In this document: positions 17,283-25,406 of the stretch, in pieces
How positions within the stretch are numbered: the first letter of the stretch is position 1
Layout: every line of letters starts with the position of its first letter
From: Kiritimatiellia bacterium
GTDB lineage: Bacteria > Verrucomicrobiota > Kiritimatiellia > PWTM01
Length of the DNA stretch: 64,000 nucleotides
Assembly (NCBI GenBank): GCA_026417735.1
Contig: JAOACR010000003.1
Coordinates: forward strand, 124,001 to 188,000
Reading direction: 5' to 3'
Made by a program: the position numbers and the translations under genes
The notes under the pieces: model-generated
Seen by the model: the letters and a program-made list of their open reading frames with translations, nothing else
Database searches by the model: none
What the model was told of the DNA's origin: nothing

Positions 17283-17945
17283 ATGTTCACCGGCATCGTA
17301 CAGCGGCGCGGTCGGATCGTGGAACGAAAGCTGGATTCGGCGTGGGGACGGATCGTGGTAGACGCAGGCGAGTGGGATCGTCCCGTCGAGATCGGTGAAA
17401 GCGTGGCGATCTCGGGGGTCTGTCTCACCGTGAAAACGGTGGACGGAACTCTCTTGGGCTTTGATGTTCTGGCGGAGACGTGCCGTCGGACCAACCTCGC
17501 CGTTGATACCGCGCAGGGCCGGGTCAACATCGAACGAGCTCTCCGGTGGGGAGATCCGCTGGGCGGTCACATCGTGACCGGCCATGTTGATGGCGTTGGC
17601 CGTGTCGGCTCGATCGAACCAGTGGGCCGCGACTGGCGATTTGAAATCGCGTGTGCGCCCGAACTGATGGATGGTATGGTGTTCAAGGGATCGGTCGCAG
17701 TGGACGGCGTGAGCCTGACCATTGCCGAGCTCACCGACACGTCGATCGCGGTGCACATCATTCCCCACACGTACGAGGTGACTTGTTTCGGCCTCTACCA
17801 GGTCGGCGATCTGGTCAACATCGAAGTGGACGTCCTCGGCAAGTTTGTGCGGCGATTTGTGGAGCGAGGGGTGGCGTTCCCTTCGCTAACGTGGGAAGAG
17901 CTGCGGCGACAGGGGCTGTTGACAGATGCAGAAGGGGAGCACTGA
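17283..17945 (+). CDS. ribE: Riboflavin synthase, alpha subunit
   Basis: A 220-residue enzyme that dismutates two lumazines to riboflavin. It starts with the diagnostic M-F-T-G-I-V and has the two homologous lumazine-binding barrels. The first runs to about residue 97 with V-C-L-T-V and a G-G-H-I-V-T-G-H-V-D-G linker; the second has S-V-A-V-D-G-V-S-L-T-I and I-P-H-T. GGAG precedes the ATG by 8 bases. Last gene of the riboflavin operon; ribBA, ribH, ribD and ribE together cover the pathway from GTP and ribulose-5-phosphate. Confidence 0.94.
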   Translation: MFTGIVQRRGRIVERKLDSAWGRIVVDAGEWDRPVEIGESVAISGVCLTVKTVDGTLLGFDVLAETCRRTNLAVDTAQGRVNIERALRWGDPLGGHIVTGHVDGVGRVGSIEPVGRDWRFEIACAPELMDGMVFKGSVAVDGVSLTIAELTDTSIAVHIIPHTYEVTCFGLYQVGDLVNIEVDVLGKFVRRFVERGVAFPSLTWEELRRQGLLTDAEGEH

Positions 17946-18022
17946 AAGCGAAGCATGCGCGAGCGATTCTCTTCATGGGAGCCAAAGCGTCGTTGTCCAC
18001 CCGCGTCGCGGACAGGCGGAGT

Positions 18023-18051
18023 TTGACGCGGGCTAAGCCGGCATTTAGGCT
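18023..18051 (+). promoter_or_regulatory. Candidate promoter giving a leaderless transcript
   Basis: TTGACG (18023-18028), 17 bases, TAGGCT (18046-18051). The ATG at 18059 is 8 bases past the -10, where transcription would begin, and no ribosome site is visible between. Confidence 0.55.
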
Positions 18052-18058
18052 GGTTGGG

Positions 18059-18796
18059 ATGTCCGAGCAGACCCCAGCGGCGGTCACGAAAAGTTTGATT
18101 CAGCGGCTGCTGCGTCTTCAGGAGTTTGACCGCCGTCTGTCTCAGATCCGAAGCGATCTGGCGGATCTTCCGGCTCGGAAGGACCGCCTCCGCCTGCGTC
18201 TGCAGGACCGAGAGGAGGCGTTCCGGCGTGCGGAAGCGGCGTGGAAGGAGGAAGCGCTCGCGGTCCGAAATCTGGAAAAGGAGATCGAGTCCCTCCGCGC
18301 AACACTGAACCGCCAATTGCAACAGCAGTTTGAGGTAAAGAGCAATGAAGCATACCGGACGCTCCTCCACGAGATTGAAGCGATCCGGGCCTCGATTCGC
18401 CGGATGGAAGACGAGGCGTTGGAGCGCATGGAGCGCACTGAGCAATACCAGCAGGCGCTGGCCTCAACACGACGGGACCTCGATGACGAAGCCCGGCGTG
18501 TAGCCAGAGAATGCGAAGAACTGGACGGGAAGGGAATCGCGCTGGCGGCGGAGGCTGAACGGCTCGAGCGGGAGCGTGCGGAGGCGGCGGCGGACCTGGA
18601 GCCCTCGCGGGTGCTGCAATACGAGCGCATCCGGCGGCACGTCGGCGATCTGGCGATCGTGCCGGTTGACCATGGGACGTGCGCCGGCTGTCACATGCGG
18701 TTGCCGCCGCAGACGATCCACAATGTTCGCCGGAGTGACCAGATCGTAGCGTGCGACTTTTGCGGGCGCATGCTATATTCTCCTCAGGAAAGCTGA
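18059..18796 (+). CDS. Coiled-coil protein with C4 zinc ribbon (DUF164 / CdsZ-like)
   Basis: A 245-residue protein: a long Glu/Arg-rich helical hairpin (about 15-190) followed by a C4 zinc ribbon with C-A-G-C (208-211) and C-D-F-C (232-235). This is the bacterial zf-RING_7/DUF164 family, of poorly defined cellular role. The ATG at 18059 is the only start matching the family N-terminus; it is probably leaderless. The stop codon lies inside the first bases of rnpB, so transcription through the gene must feed or collide with the RNase P RNA start. Confidence 0.85.
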   Translation: MSEQTPAAVTKSLIQRLLRLQEFDRRLSQIRSDLADLPARKDRLRLRLQDREEAFRRAEAAWKEEALAVRNLEKEIESLRATLNRQLQQQFEVKSNEAYRTLLHEIEAIRASIRRMEDEALERMERTEQYQQALASTRRDLDDEARRVARECEELDGKGIALAAEAERLERERAEAAADLEPSRVLQYERIRRHVGDLAIVPVDHGTCAGCHMRLPPQTIHNVRRSDQIVACDFCGRMLYSPQES

Positions 18797-19160
18797 TGGC
18801 CGGCTGGAGCGGACGGCCGCTCGCGCACCGTCGCAGGTGGTCGCGGGAGGAAAGTCCGGACTCCACAGGGCAGGACGTCCCGCTGAAAGGCGGGAGACCT
18901 TCTGCGAGATCGGAAGGGACGGATAGTGCCACAGAAAACAAACCGCCCCGCAGAGTGGCGGGGTAAGGGTGAAAAGGTGGTGTAAGAGACCACCGGCCCG
19001 GTTCAACGCCGGGTGCTGGGCAAACCCCGTCCGGAGCAAGGCCAAATAGGGAACTGGAGGCGGCCCGTCTCAAGCCCGAAAGGGCGCGGTTCCGGGTTGG
19101 CCGCTGAGATAAATGGCCGTCGAAACAGAATCCGGCTTACGGCTTCAGCCGGCCATCGGC
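18792..19160 (+). ncRNA. rnpB: RNase P RNA, bacterial type A
   Basis: The catalytic RNA that matures tRNA 5' ends. Universal blocks are present: GAGGAAAGTCCGGACTC near the 5' side, ACAGAAA in the middle, GGTAAGGGTGAAA, the AGCAAGGCCAAATAGGG block, and AGATAAATGGCC with ACAGAATCCGGCTTA at the 3' side. Helix P1 is exceptionally clear: GATGGCCGGCTG (18794-18805) pairs perfectly with CAGCCGGCCATC (19146-19157). The ends are set from this helix and are good to a few bases. Confidence 0.95.
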
Positions 19161-19172
19161 GGACGTGGATTT

Positions 19173-20120
19173 GTGTGGTCTGTGGTCAAACGCGGGGGGG
19201 TGGGGGGTGGGCCAGTTGACGCAGCGGGGGCTGGGGCTCTCGCGATGGCGACGCTGGCCTGTGTTCTCGCGCTCCGACCGCTCGACCGCGCCGCGGGCAT
19301 CTCCCGAGGATCCGGGCAATATGCTGGGCCGCCGACGACCGAACCGGTGGCGGACAGTATCCGCTGGCCAGCCGCGCCGGTAATTGCGCCGGCGGACTGG
19401 CTGCCTTTGCGAGCGCGCGCTGGCGGTCCTCCGGGTTCAGGTGCAGACGAGACCCGGGCGCCGGCACGGTACCGGTTGGCGGGCACCCTTTTACTGCGGA
19501 CCGACGACGGGACGGTCCGTTACGGGCGCGCGATTATTGACGATACGGAGGAAAAACGGCAGCTGGTCTTGGCAGAACAGGAGACCTCCGGCGATTTGCG
19601 TGTACTGCGCATCGACTGGAATCGCGCCACAGTCGAGATCGCGGGCCAGGTCTATACGCTGAGCATGCGTTTTGCCGGAAATGTGGCTCCGCCTTCCGAA
19701 CCGGGTGGAGTGATCGCGGCCGCCGCCTCCGCAGCTCCCCTCGAGGTGAGCCGGTTTGGCCGAAAGGTGCAACCGGACCGCTGGTTGATCGAGCGGGAGG
19801 CCGTTTTGGAGTACTACCGCGAGCTGCGTGACGATCCAGTGCGGGTCGCGCGGCTGTACGAATCGTTTCGGCCGGTGCGCGAAGGGCCCGATGGCCACAT
19901 CACGGGCTACGAGCTGAACATTCTCGGGGAGGAAGAGTTTCTTCGTGCGGTCGGACTGCAGCAGGGCGACGTAGTGCGTGCGGTGAACTCGATGCCCATG
20001 ACCAGTCAGTCGCGTGCGGAATTTTTCATCGCGGAGTTTCTTAAAGAGAACCTGAATGCGATTGTTTTGGATATCGAACGCAACCGGCAGCCCCAGAAGC
20101 TGGTTTATCTGATCCGCTGA
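19173..20120 (+). CDS. GspC-like inner-membrane PDZ protein (type II secretion)
   Basis: About 315 residues: a short N-terminus, one membrane segment (A-L-A-M-A-T-L-A-C-V-L-A-L), a Pro/Ala-rich linker, a domain resembling the GspC homology region (Y-R-L-A-G-T-L-L ... G-R-A-I-I-D-D), and a C-terminal PDZ-like domain (G-Y-E-L-N-I-L, then G-L-Q-Q-G-D-V-V-R-A-V-N). This order matches the type II secretion clamp protein GspC, but no other gsp gene is adjacent, so the name is tentative. The start is uncertain: GTG 19173 is the first past rnpB, with GTG 19182 and ATG 19244 as alternatives. Its 3' end overlaps that of rnr by 16 bases on the other strand. Confidence 0.6.
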   Translation: MWSVVKRGGVGGGPVDAAGAGALAMATLACVLALRPLDRAAGISRGSGQYAGPPTTEPVADSIRWPAAPVIAPADWLPLRARAGGPPGSGADETRAPARYRLAGTLLLRTDDGTVRYGRAIIDDTEEKRQLVLAEQETSGDLRVLRIDWNRATVEIAGQVYTLSMRFAGNVAPPSEPGGVIAAAASAAPLEVSRFGRKVQPDRWLIEREAVLEYYRELRDDPVRVARLYESFRPVREGPDGHITGYELNILGEEEFLRAVGLQQGDVVRAVNSMPMTSQSRAEFFIAEFLKENLNAIVLDIERNRQPQKLVYLIR

Positions 20121-22243
20121 CCCTGCCGCGGACGGAGGGGGGCGGCAGCAGCAGGGCGTACCTCGAGTAGGCGGCGGCGCTCGTCCACGCGGAGCAATTC
20201 CACGTCCAACCGCATGCCGGGGTGGAGTGCCCGACCTGTGACTTCTTCTCGGATGAGTGCGCTCTGCAGGGTGTCCGTAAGCTCGACGATCCATCCCGTG
20301 GAAAGCTGCTGAACGACCACCGCCGGCCAGGGTCCAGTTTCGCCGCGCTGCAGACATCGCTGGTAGTAATCCAGGCGCAGGAGCTCGAGGCTGTCGCGCT
20401 CCACTTCTTCCGCCAACTGTTCTTGTCGAGTCGCGTGACGCGCGATCTCGGCGGTGGCCGAATGTGAGTGCGGCGGCGGCTCGCCGGAGGCGAGGGCTCG
20501 CACGATGCGGTGCACTACAAGATCGGGATATCGGCGAATGGGGGAGGTGAAGTGGGTGTACGGTCGCGCGGCAAGGCCGAAGTGCACGCCACACCGCGTG
20601 GAGTACTCCGCCCGCTTGAGGTGACGCAGCACCGTCATCGCGACGGGATATTCGCGCACGGTGCCTTCCACTGCACGGAGTACCGCGATGGCGCCCTGTC
20701 GATCCGCTGAGGGCATTCGCACGCCGAGCTCCAGCAGCGCAGCTTCCATCCGTTCCCATTGTTCGACATCGGGTGGTGCGTGTATGCGGTAGATCGCCGG
20801 TACCCGCGCGGAGGCGAGACGTCTCGCGACCACCATGTTGGCCAGCAGCATCAGCTCCTCAATCAGAGCATAAGCGAGATGTGCTTCCCGTCGGTGGAAG
20901 GCAAGCGCGCGGCCGGCGTCATCGGTCTGGCACCACACTTCGGGAAGCGTGAACAGCAATGCCCCCGCCGCCGCCCGGCGGCGTCGCAGCGCCGCTGCGA
21001 CCTGTTCTAGCTCGCAAAGCAGTTGACGAATGTGGCCGGGCACCGCATCCGCCCGCTCGTCCACCAACCACGCCTGAACCGATTCGTAGTCCAGTCGCGC
21101 TCGCGATCGAATCACCGAGGGATAGATGTCGGCACTGAGCAAATGCGCCTGGTCATCGAGCACCGCGCGCACGGTGAGACAGGGCCGGTCGGTTTCGGGG
21201 GACAGACTGCATACTTCGGTCGTCAGCTCTGGCGGTAGCATCGTCAGCGCGCGGCCTGGCAAGTACACGCTGGTACCTCGCTCTCGGGCTTCGCGGTCCA
21301 TCGCCGAATCCGGCGCGACGTAGCTGGAGACATCTGCAATATGCACTCCGACTTCCCAGTGATGCGCGTCAAGTCGGCGGATCGACACGGCGTCGTCAAA
21401 ATCACGGGCATCCGGAGGGTCGATCGTCACTGCGGGCCAGTCCCGATGGTCTCGTCGGCCGTCGAAGGAGAAGGAAGAACTCCTCAGATGGCGCCGCCCC
21501 TCGCGAATCGCCTCCCCGGAGTGACGTTCGGGAAAGCCGGCGTCGCGGATCAGCGCTCGCAACCGAACCCCCAGATCGGCCTTCGGGCCGAGCACTTCCG
21601 TGATCCGGCCCCGGCACCGCGTGTCGCCCGCACGCCACGGCTCCAGCTCGATGGCCACCACTGCGCCCTCAGCGGGAGGTTCGTGCAGACGCTGCTCCCA
21701 GTTTGCAATCCAGACGTTAGTCGGGAATCGAGGGTCGAGCGGCACCGCATACCAGTAGTGCGGTCCTTTGCGGAGAACCCCCGTGGTCACTGGCCGGGAA
21801 CGCTCGACAACCCGCACGATGCGTCCAACCAGCGTGGGCCGGACGAATCGGCGCCCGCCCTCCCGCGAGGCGAGCAGGGCTCCCTTCGGCCGCACCTGGA
21901 CGAGCACTCGGTCTCCATGAACTGCCCCGGACAGCGCCTCCGGTGGGATTCGCACAATCCGGTCCGGCCGCAGCTCGTCGACCACGTTCGCGTCGCCCCG
22001 ACGGTTGACTTGTAGTAGGCCAACGCATTGGTCCAAGTTTTGGGGACGTGCCCAGCGCTGACCGCGAAGTCGCACTATCTGGCCATCGCGTTCCATCTGA
22101 CGCAGCAGTGCGCGGAGCGCGGCCCGCATGTCCGGCGACAGTCCCATCCGGCTGCCGATCTCGCGCGCCGTCATGGGACGGTACTCCGCGGACTGCACAA
22201 AGCGTTTGAACGCCTGTTCAAGGGATGGTATCCACTGATCCAT
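20105..22243 (-). CDS. rnr: Ribonuclease R (RNB-family 3'-5' exoribonuclease)
   Basis: A 712-residue processive exoribonuclease that degrades structured RNA. Domains in order: N-terminal winged helix (about 1-65), cold-shock domains (about 70-240), the catalytic RNB domain (about 262-590) and a C-terminal S1 domain (about 630-705). The catalytic acidic run is D-P-P-D-A-R-D-F-D-D (275-284), and T-S-P-I-R-R-Y-P-D-L is present near the end of RNB. The ATG at 22243 follows AAGG and fits the family start. The tail after S1 is short and basic. It diverges from glgA. Confidence 0.92.
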   Translation of the reverse strand: MDQWIPSLEQAFKRFVQSAEYRPMTAREIGSRMGLSPDMRAALRALLRQMERDGQIVRLRGQRWARPQNLDQCVGLLQVNRRGDANVVDELRPDRIVRIPPEALSGAVHGDRVLVQVRPKGALLASREGGRRFVRPTLVGRIVRVVERSRPVTTGVLRKGPHYWYAVPLDPRFPTNVWIANWEQRLHEPPAEGAVVAIELEPWRAGDTRCRGRITEVLGPKADLGVRLRALIRDAGFPERHSGEAIREGRRHLRSSSFSFDGRRDHRDWPAVTIDPPDARDFDDAVSIRRLDAHHWEVGVHIADVSSYVAPDSAMDREARERGTSVYLPGRALTMLPPELTTEVCSLSPETDRPCLTVRAVLDDQAHLLSADIYPSVIRSRARLDYESVQAWLVDERADAVPGHIRQLLCELEQVAAALRRRRAAAGALLFTLPEVWCQTDDAGRALAFHRREAHLAYALIEELMLLANMVVARRLASARVPAIYRIHAPPDVEQWERMEAALLELGVRMPSADRQGAIAVLRAVEGTVREYPVAMTVLRHLKRAEYSTRCGVHFGLAARPYTHFTSPIRRYPDLVVHRIVRALASGEPPPHSHSATAEIARHATRQEQLAEEVERDSLELLRLDYYQRCLQRGETGPWPAVVVQQLSTGWIVELTDTLQSALIREEVTGRALHPGMRLDVELLRVDERRRLLEVRPAAAAPLRPRQGQRIR

Positions 22244-22307
22244 TCGGCCTTGCAGGTTAGCATGCCAAATCGTTGTGCGCCACGGGCCGCCAGACGGGGA
22301 AGATCGC

Positions 22308-23756
22308 GTGAAAGTTCTGATGGCCAGCAGCGAAATCGCGCCGTTCGCTTCGACCGGTGGCCTCGGCGAGGTCATGAGGTCGCTGCCGCGAGCGTTGCGG
22401 CGTGCCGGCGTCGACGTGGTTCGGATCATGCCCCTGCATCGCTGCGTGTGGGAGGGCGAACATGATTTGAGCGATACGGGCACTCGTCTGCGGGTGCCGG
22501 TGGGATACCGTGTACACACCGCGGAAATCTGGCGCCACGACGGCGAGGTAACGACGCTTTTCGTGCGGCGTGACGAATACTTTGACCGGCGCGAAATTTA
22601 CGCGTTGCCCGAGCGGGAGTACACGGACAACTTCGAGCGATTTGTGTTCTTCCAGAAGGCGGTCGCCGCTCTATTGGATTTGGCGGAGTACGCTTCGGAC
22701 ATCGTACACGGCCATGACTGGACTTGCGGACTCATTCCGCTGTATCTGCGGCACGGCATATTCGGTCTGGGCCGTTCGGGCCGGGAGCGGACGGTCTTTA
22801 CCGTCCATAATCTCCGATATCAGGGAATCTACCCGGGCTCAGAGTTTGGACTGACGAACCTTCCTTTTAGCTGCTTTTCGATCGAGGGTGTCGAGTTTTT
22901 TGGCAACATCAACTGTCTGAAAGCCGGTCTGACATCGAGCGATGTCTCAACCACGGTCAGTCCGAGCTACGCCGATGAGATTCGTACTCCGGAGCACGGG
23001 TTCGGATTGGATGGGGTACTTCGCTCGCTGGGCAATCGTTTTTTAGGCATTCTGAACGGGGTCGACAATGAGATCTGGAACCCTGGGACGGATCCGCACA
23101 TTGCGCAGACGTTCACAGCGGAAAATCTCGCCGGAAAGCAGGTCTGTCGATCTGCTCTGCTTTCTGAGGTGGGTCTTCCCCTGGAGCCAACAATGCCCGT
23201 TGTAGGTATGGTGTCACGGATGGTGGATGAGAAGGGGTTTGACCTCCTCGAGAGCGCCATGGCTGACATTGTGCAGTTGCCTCTGAAGTTGGTCGTGTTA
23301 GGAAAGGGCACGGCGGCTCACCAACAGGCGGCAATCGGGTGGGCAAGACAGTGGCCCGACCGCGTTGCGGTGCGGGTCGGATATGACGAGGGACTGGCGC
23401 ACCGTATTCAGGCGGGCGCTGATTTGTTTCTGATGCCGTCGCGGAATGAGCCATGCGGCTTGAGCCAGCTTTACGCATTGCGGTATGGCACCATCCCCGT
23501 CGTTCACAGTGTGGGGGGCCTCAAAGACACGATTCGCGGCCTTTCGGCGGACGGCGCGGAAGGTAACGGTATCGTTTTCACCGAATATAGCGCCGGCGCT
23601 CTCCTGAGTGCGCTTCGACACGCGATCGCGCTGTGGAGACAGGAACGCTCCTGGCACACGCTAATGCAAAGGGTAATGCGGGAAGATCACGGATGGAGCG
23701 AGCCTGCGCGTCGTTACCTGGGACTCTACGAGCAGATACTCCGACCCCGAGGCTGA
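22308..23756 (+). CDS. glgA: Glycogen synthase (ADP-glucose type, GT5)
   Basis: A 482-residue glucosyltransferase extending alpha-1,4-glucan. The N-terminus K-V-L-M-A-S-S-E-I-A-P-F-A-S-T-G-G-L-G-E-V is the family signature, with S in place of the usual K before T-G-G-L. V-H-G-H-D-W-T, V-H-N-L-R-Y-Q-G and the C-terminal E-P-C-G-L-S-Q-L-Y-A-L-R-Y-G motif are intact. The GTG at 22308 gives the canonical N-terminus and is preceded by GGGGAAG; the upstream ATG would add an unrelated tail. No other glg gene is adjacent. Confidence 0.93.
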   Translation: MKVLMASSEIAPFASTGGLGEVMRSLPRALRRAGVDVVRIMPLHRCVWEGEHDLSDTGTRLRVPVGYRVHTAEIWRHDGEVTTLFVRRDEYFDRREIYALPEREYTDNFERFVFFQKAVAALLDLAEYASDIVHGHDWTCGLIPLYLRHGIFGLGRSGRERTVFTVHNLRYQGIYPGSEFGLTNLPFSCFSIEGVEFFGNINCLKAGLTSSDVSTTVSPSYADEIRTPEHGFGLDGVLRSLGNRFLGILNGVDNEIWNPGTDPHIAQTFTAENLAGKQVCRSALLSEVGLPLEPTMPVVGMVSRMVDEKGFDLLESAMADIVQLPLKLVVLGKGTAAHQQAAIGWARQWPDRVAVRVGYDEGLAHRIQAGADLFLMPSRNEPCGLSQLYALRYGTIPVVHSVGGLKDTIRGLSADGAEGNGIVFTEYSAGALLSALRHAIALWRQERSWHTLMQRVMREDHGWSEPARRYLGLYEQILRPRG

Positions 23757-24335
23757 GTCTGCCTGGGATTCGAAAGCGTACAGGCGCGATCCTTCGCCAT
23801 GGCATCTGTCTAGGGCGTAGTCCCTTCTTTTCACAGGCTACCGCGTGATAGCGGATCGATCGCGTTGTGCAACGGTCGTCCGCCCGCCTGTGGATAAGGG
23901 CTCACAACAAGATGTGGGGTTGTGAAACCGTCAATACTGGACATAACATATATTATGCGACGCAATTGTCCGGCTAAGCCTTCACAGCCGTTGGCCTAAC
24001 GGCGTGCCGCATTACGCGAGCGCCGACAGTCTGTGGATCGTTCGCCCACCGAAAGTGGAACCCAGTGCCCGTTCAGTTTCGCCCAGTATCCGAGCTGAGG
24101 GCGCAGGCTGGGACGCGCCAGGGCCCGATTTCTCAGGGGCATCCGCGTCCGAAGGTGCGTCAGTTTGAGCCCCATTACTTCTGGCCCCGACGAATCACGA
24201 AGAGTTTTCAGCCAGCCCGGACTCAGCGATGCGGTGCCGTTGAGCGCGCTGGAGGTCGACGGCTGCTCCTTGCGGAGCTTCGGCTGGCCTCTGACACCAA
24301 GATTAGGTAACTTCCCCGCTGGCGGAGGTGCCCAG
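23757..24335. other. 579-base non-coding stretch with palindromes and a DnaA-box-like site
   Basis: No convincing gene. The left half holds TGTGGATAA (23889-23897), an inverted repeat TCACAAC/GTTGTGA (23902-23908, 23919-23925), an A+T-rich palindrome CATAA/TTATG (23942-23946, 23953-23957) and a stem-loop GCCGTT/AACGGC (23987-23992, 23998-24003). The right half is unstructured to the eye; a minus-strand reading frame across it does not look like a protein. It separates glgA from the UroD-family gene. Confidence 0.6.
23889..23897 (-). promoter_or_regulatory. DnaA-box consensus match
   Basis: The minus strand reads TTATCCACA, a perfect match to the canonical DnaA box. A second, imperfect copy (TGTGGATCG) is at 24032-24040. 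One perfect box is weak evidence for an origin. Confidence 0.3.
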
Positions 24336-25337
24336 ATGATGACAGGGCGTGAAAGATATTTTGCGGTCCTGGAAGGCCAGCAACCGGACTTTGTGCCCCG
24401 GATTCCCATCCTCATGCAGTTCGCGGCGGAGTTCATTGGATCGAATTACGCAGAGTTCGCGTCCAACCACGAGGTACTCGTTCGCTCGAATCTCGCCTGC
24501 GCAGAGGCCTTTGATTTCGATCAGGTCAGTTGCATTTCCGACCCATATCGGGAAACACAGGGGTTCGGCGGCGTTGTGGAATATGTCACGGATGGCGTTC
24601 CCCGTTGCACCCATCCCTTGGCCGAGGATCGTTCGCTCGACCGTCTCGCGCGACCGGACCCCCACCTGTCGGAACGAATGCGCGACAGAGTGGATGCCTG
24701 CCGCTTGTACCGCCAGCTTGCCTCGGATCGCTACTCCATACTCGGGTGGGTGGAAGGCCCCGCCGCCGAGGCCGCCGATCTGCGTGATACGATCAACTTT
24801 CTTTACGACCTGATGGATGACCCGGTGTATGCGGCCGAGCTAATGGACCGGTGCCTTGAGGTGGCTATTGCATTTGCGAAAGCACAGCTTCAGGCTGGCG
24901 CCGATACCATTGGGATTGGCGACGCCATCGTAAGCCAGTTATCGCCCGACCTCTACGAGTCGCTTGTCCAGCCGCGAGAAAAAAAGCTGGTGCGAGCAAT
25001 CCAGGCAGCAGGCGGTCGTGTTCGCCTGCACATTTGTGGCGATATCTCCCATCTGCTACCTGGAATCGCTGACCTGGGCGTCGACATCTTGGATGTGGAT
25101 CACATGGTGAGCCTCTCCGCCGTGCGGGCAGCAGTGGGGCCGCGCGTGGTGATCGCCGGCAATCTGGACCCCGCTGAGGCCATTCTTCGTGGCAACCCCG
25201 CGGCGATTCGCATTGGCATTCAGAGCTGCCGAGACGAGGCCGGGCTTCCCTTCATGGTCTGCGCCGGCTGCGAAATCCCTCCTCGAACACCGATCGAAAA
25301 TCTAAAAGCACTTTGCGAACCCCTTGCGTGGCGCTGA
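24336..25337 (+). CDS. Uroporphyrinogen decarboxylase-family methyltransferase (MtaA/CmuA-like)
   Basis: A 333-residue TIM-barrel protein of the UroD superfamily. Its start (M-M-T-G-R-E-R-Y-F-A-V-L-E-G) and the zinc-ligand pattern H-x-C in R-L-H-I-C-G-D-I plus a late cysteine in A-G-C-E-I-P-P-R-T-P are those of the MtaA/CmuA/MtbA methyltransferase branch rather than haem-pathway HemE. Such enzymes usually move methyl groups between corrinoid proteins and thiols; no corrinoid protein gene is adjacent, so the substrate is unknown. GGAGG lies 7 bases before the first ATG of an ATGATG pair. Confidence 0.8.
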   Translation: MMTGRERYFAVLEGQQPDFVPRIPILMQFAAEFIGSNYAEFASNHEVLVRSNLACAEAFDFDQVSCISDPYRETQGFGGVVEYVTDGVPRCTHPLAEDRSLDRLARPDPHLSERMRDRVDACRLYRQLASDRYSILGWVEGPAAEAADLRDTINFLYDLMDDPVYAAELMDRCLEVAIAFAKAQLQAGADTIGIGDAIVSQLSPDLYESLVQPREKKLVRAIQAAGGRVRLHICGDISHLLPGIADLGVDILDVDHMVSLSAVRAAVGPRVVIAGNLDPAEAILRGNPAAIRIGIQSCRDEAGLPFMVCAGCEIPPRTPIENLKALCEPLAWR

Positions 25338-25406
25338 AGGTCTGAATGGCCGCCGGCTTGAAACCGGCTCGTCCGCGTGCTGTGGGCACAAACCCCTGTG
25401 TGCGGT

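Noticed and set aside
23757-24335. Chromosome replication origin
   Set aside because: Only one perfect DnaA box and one imperfect one; no dnaA, dnaN or other origin-linked gene beside it. Kept as an observation only.
23996-24436. 146-codon minus-strand frame across the glgA-UroD gap
   Set aside because: Overlaps the well-supported start of the UroD-family gene, shows no recognisable domain and has an unlikely composition; perhaps a decayed gene, but I cannot support it.
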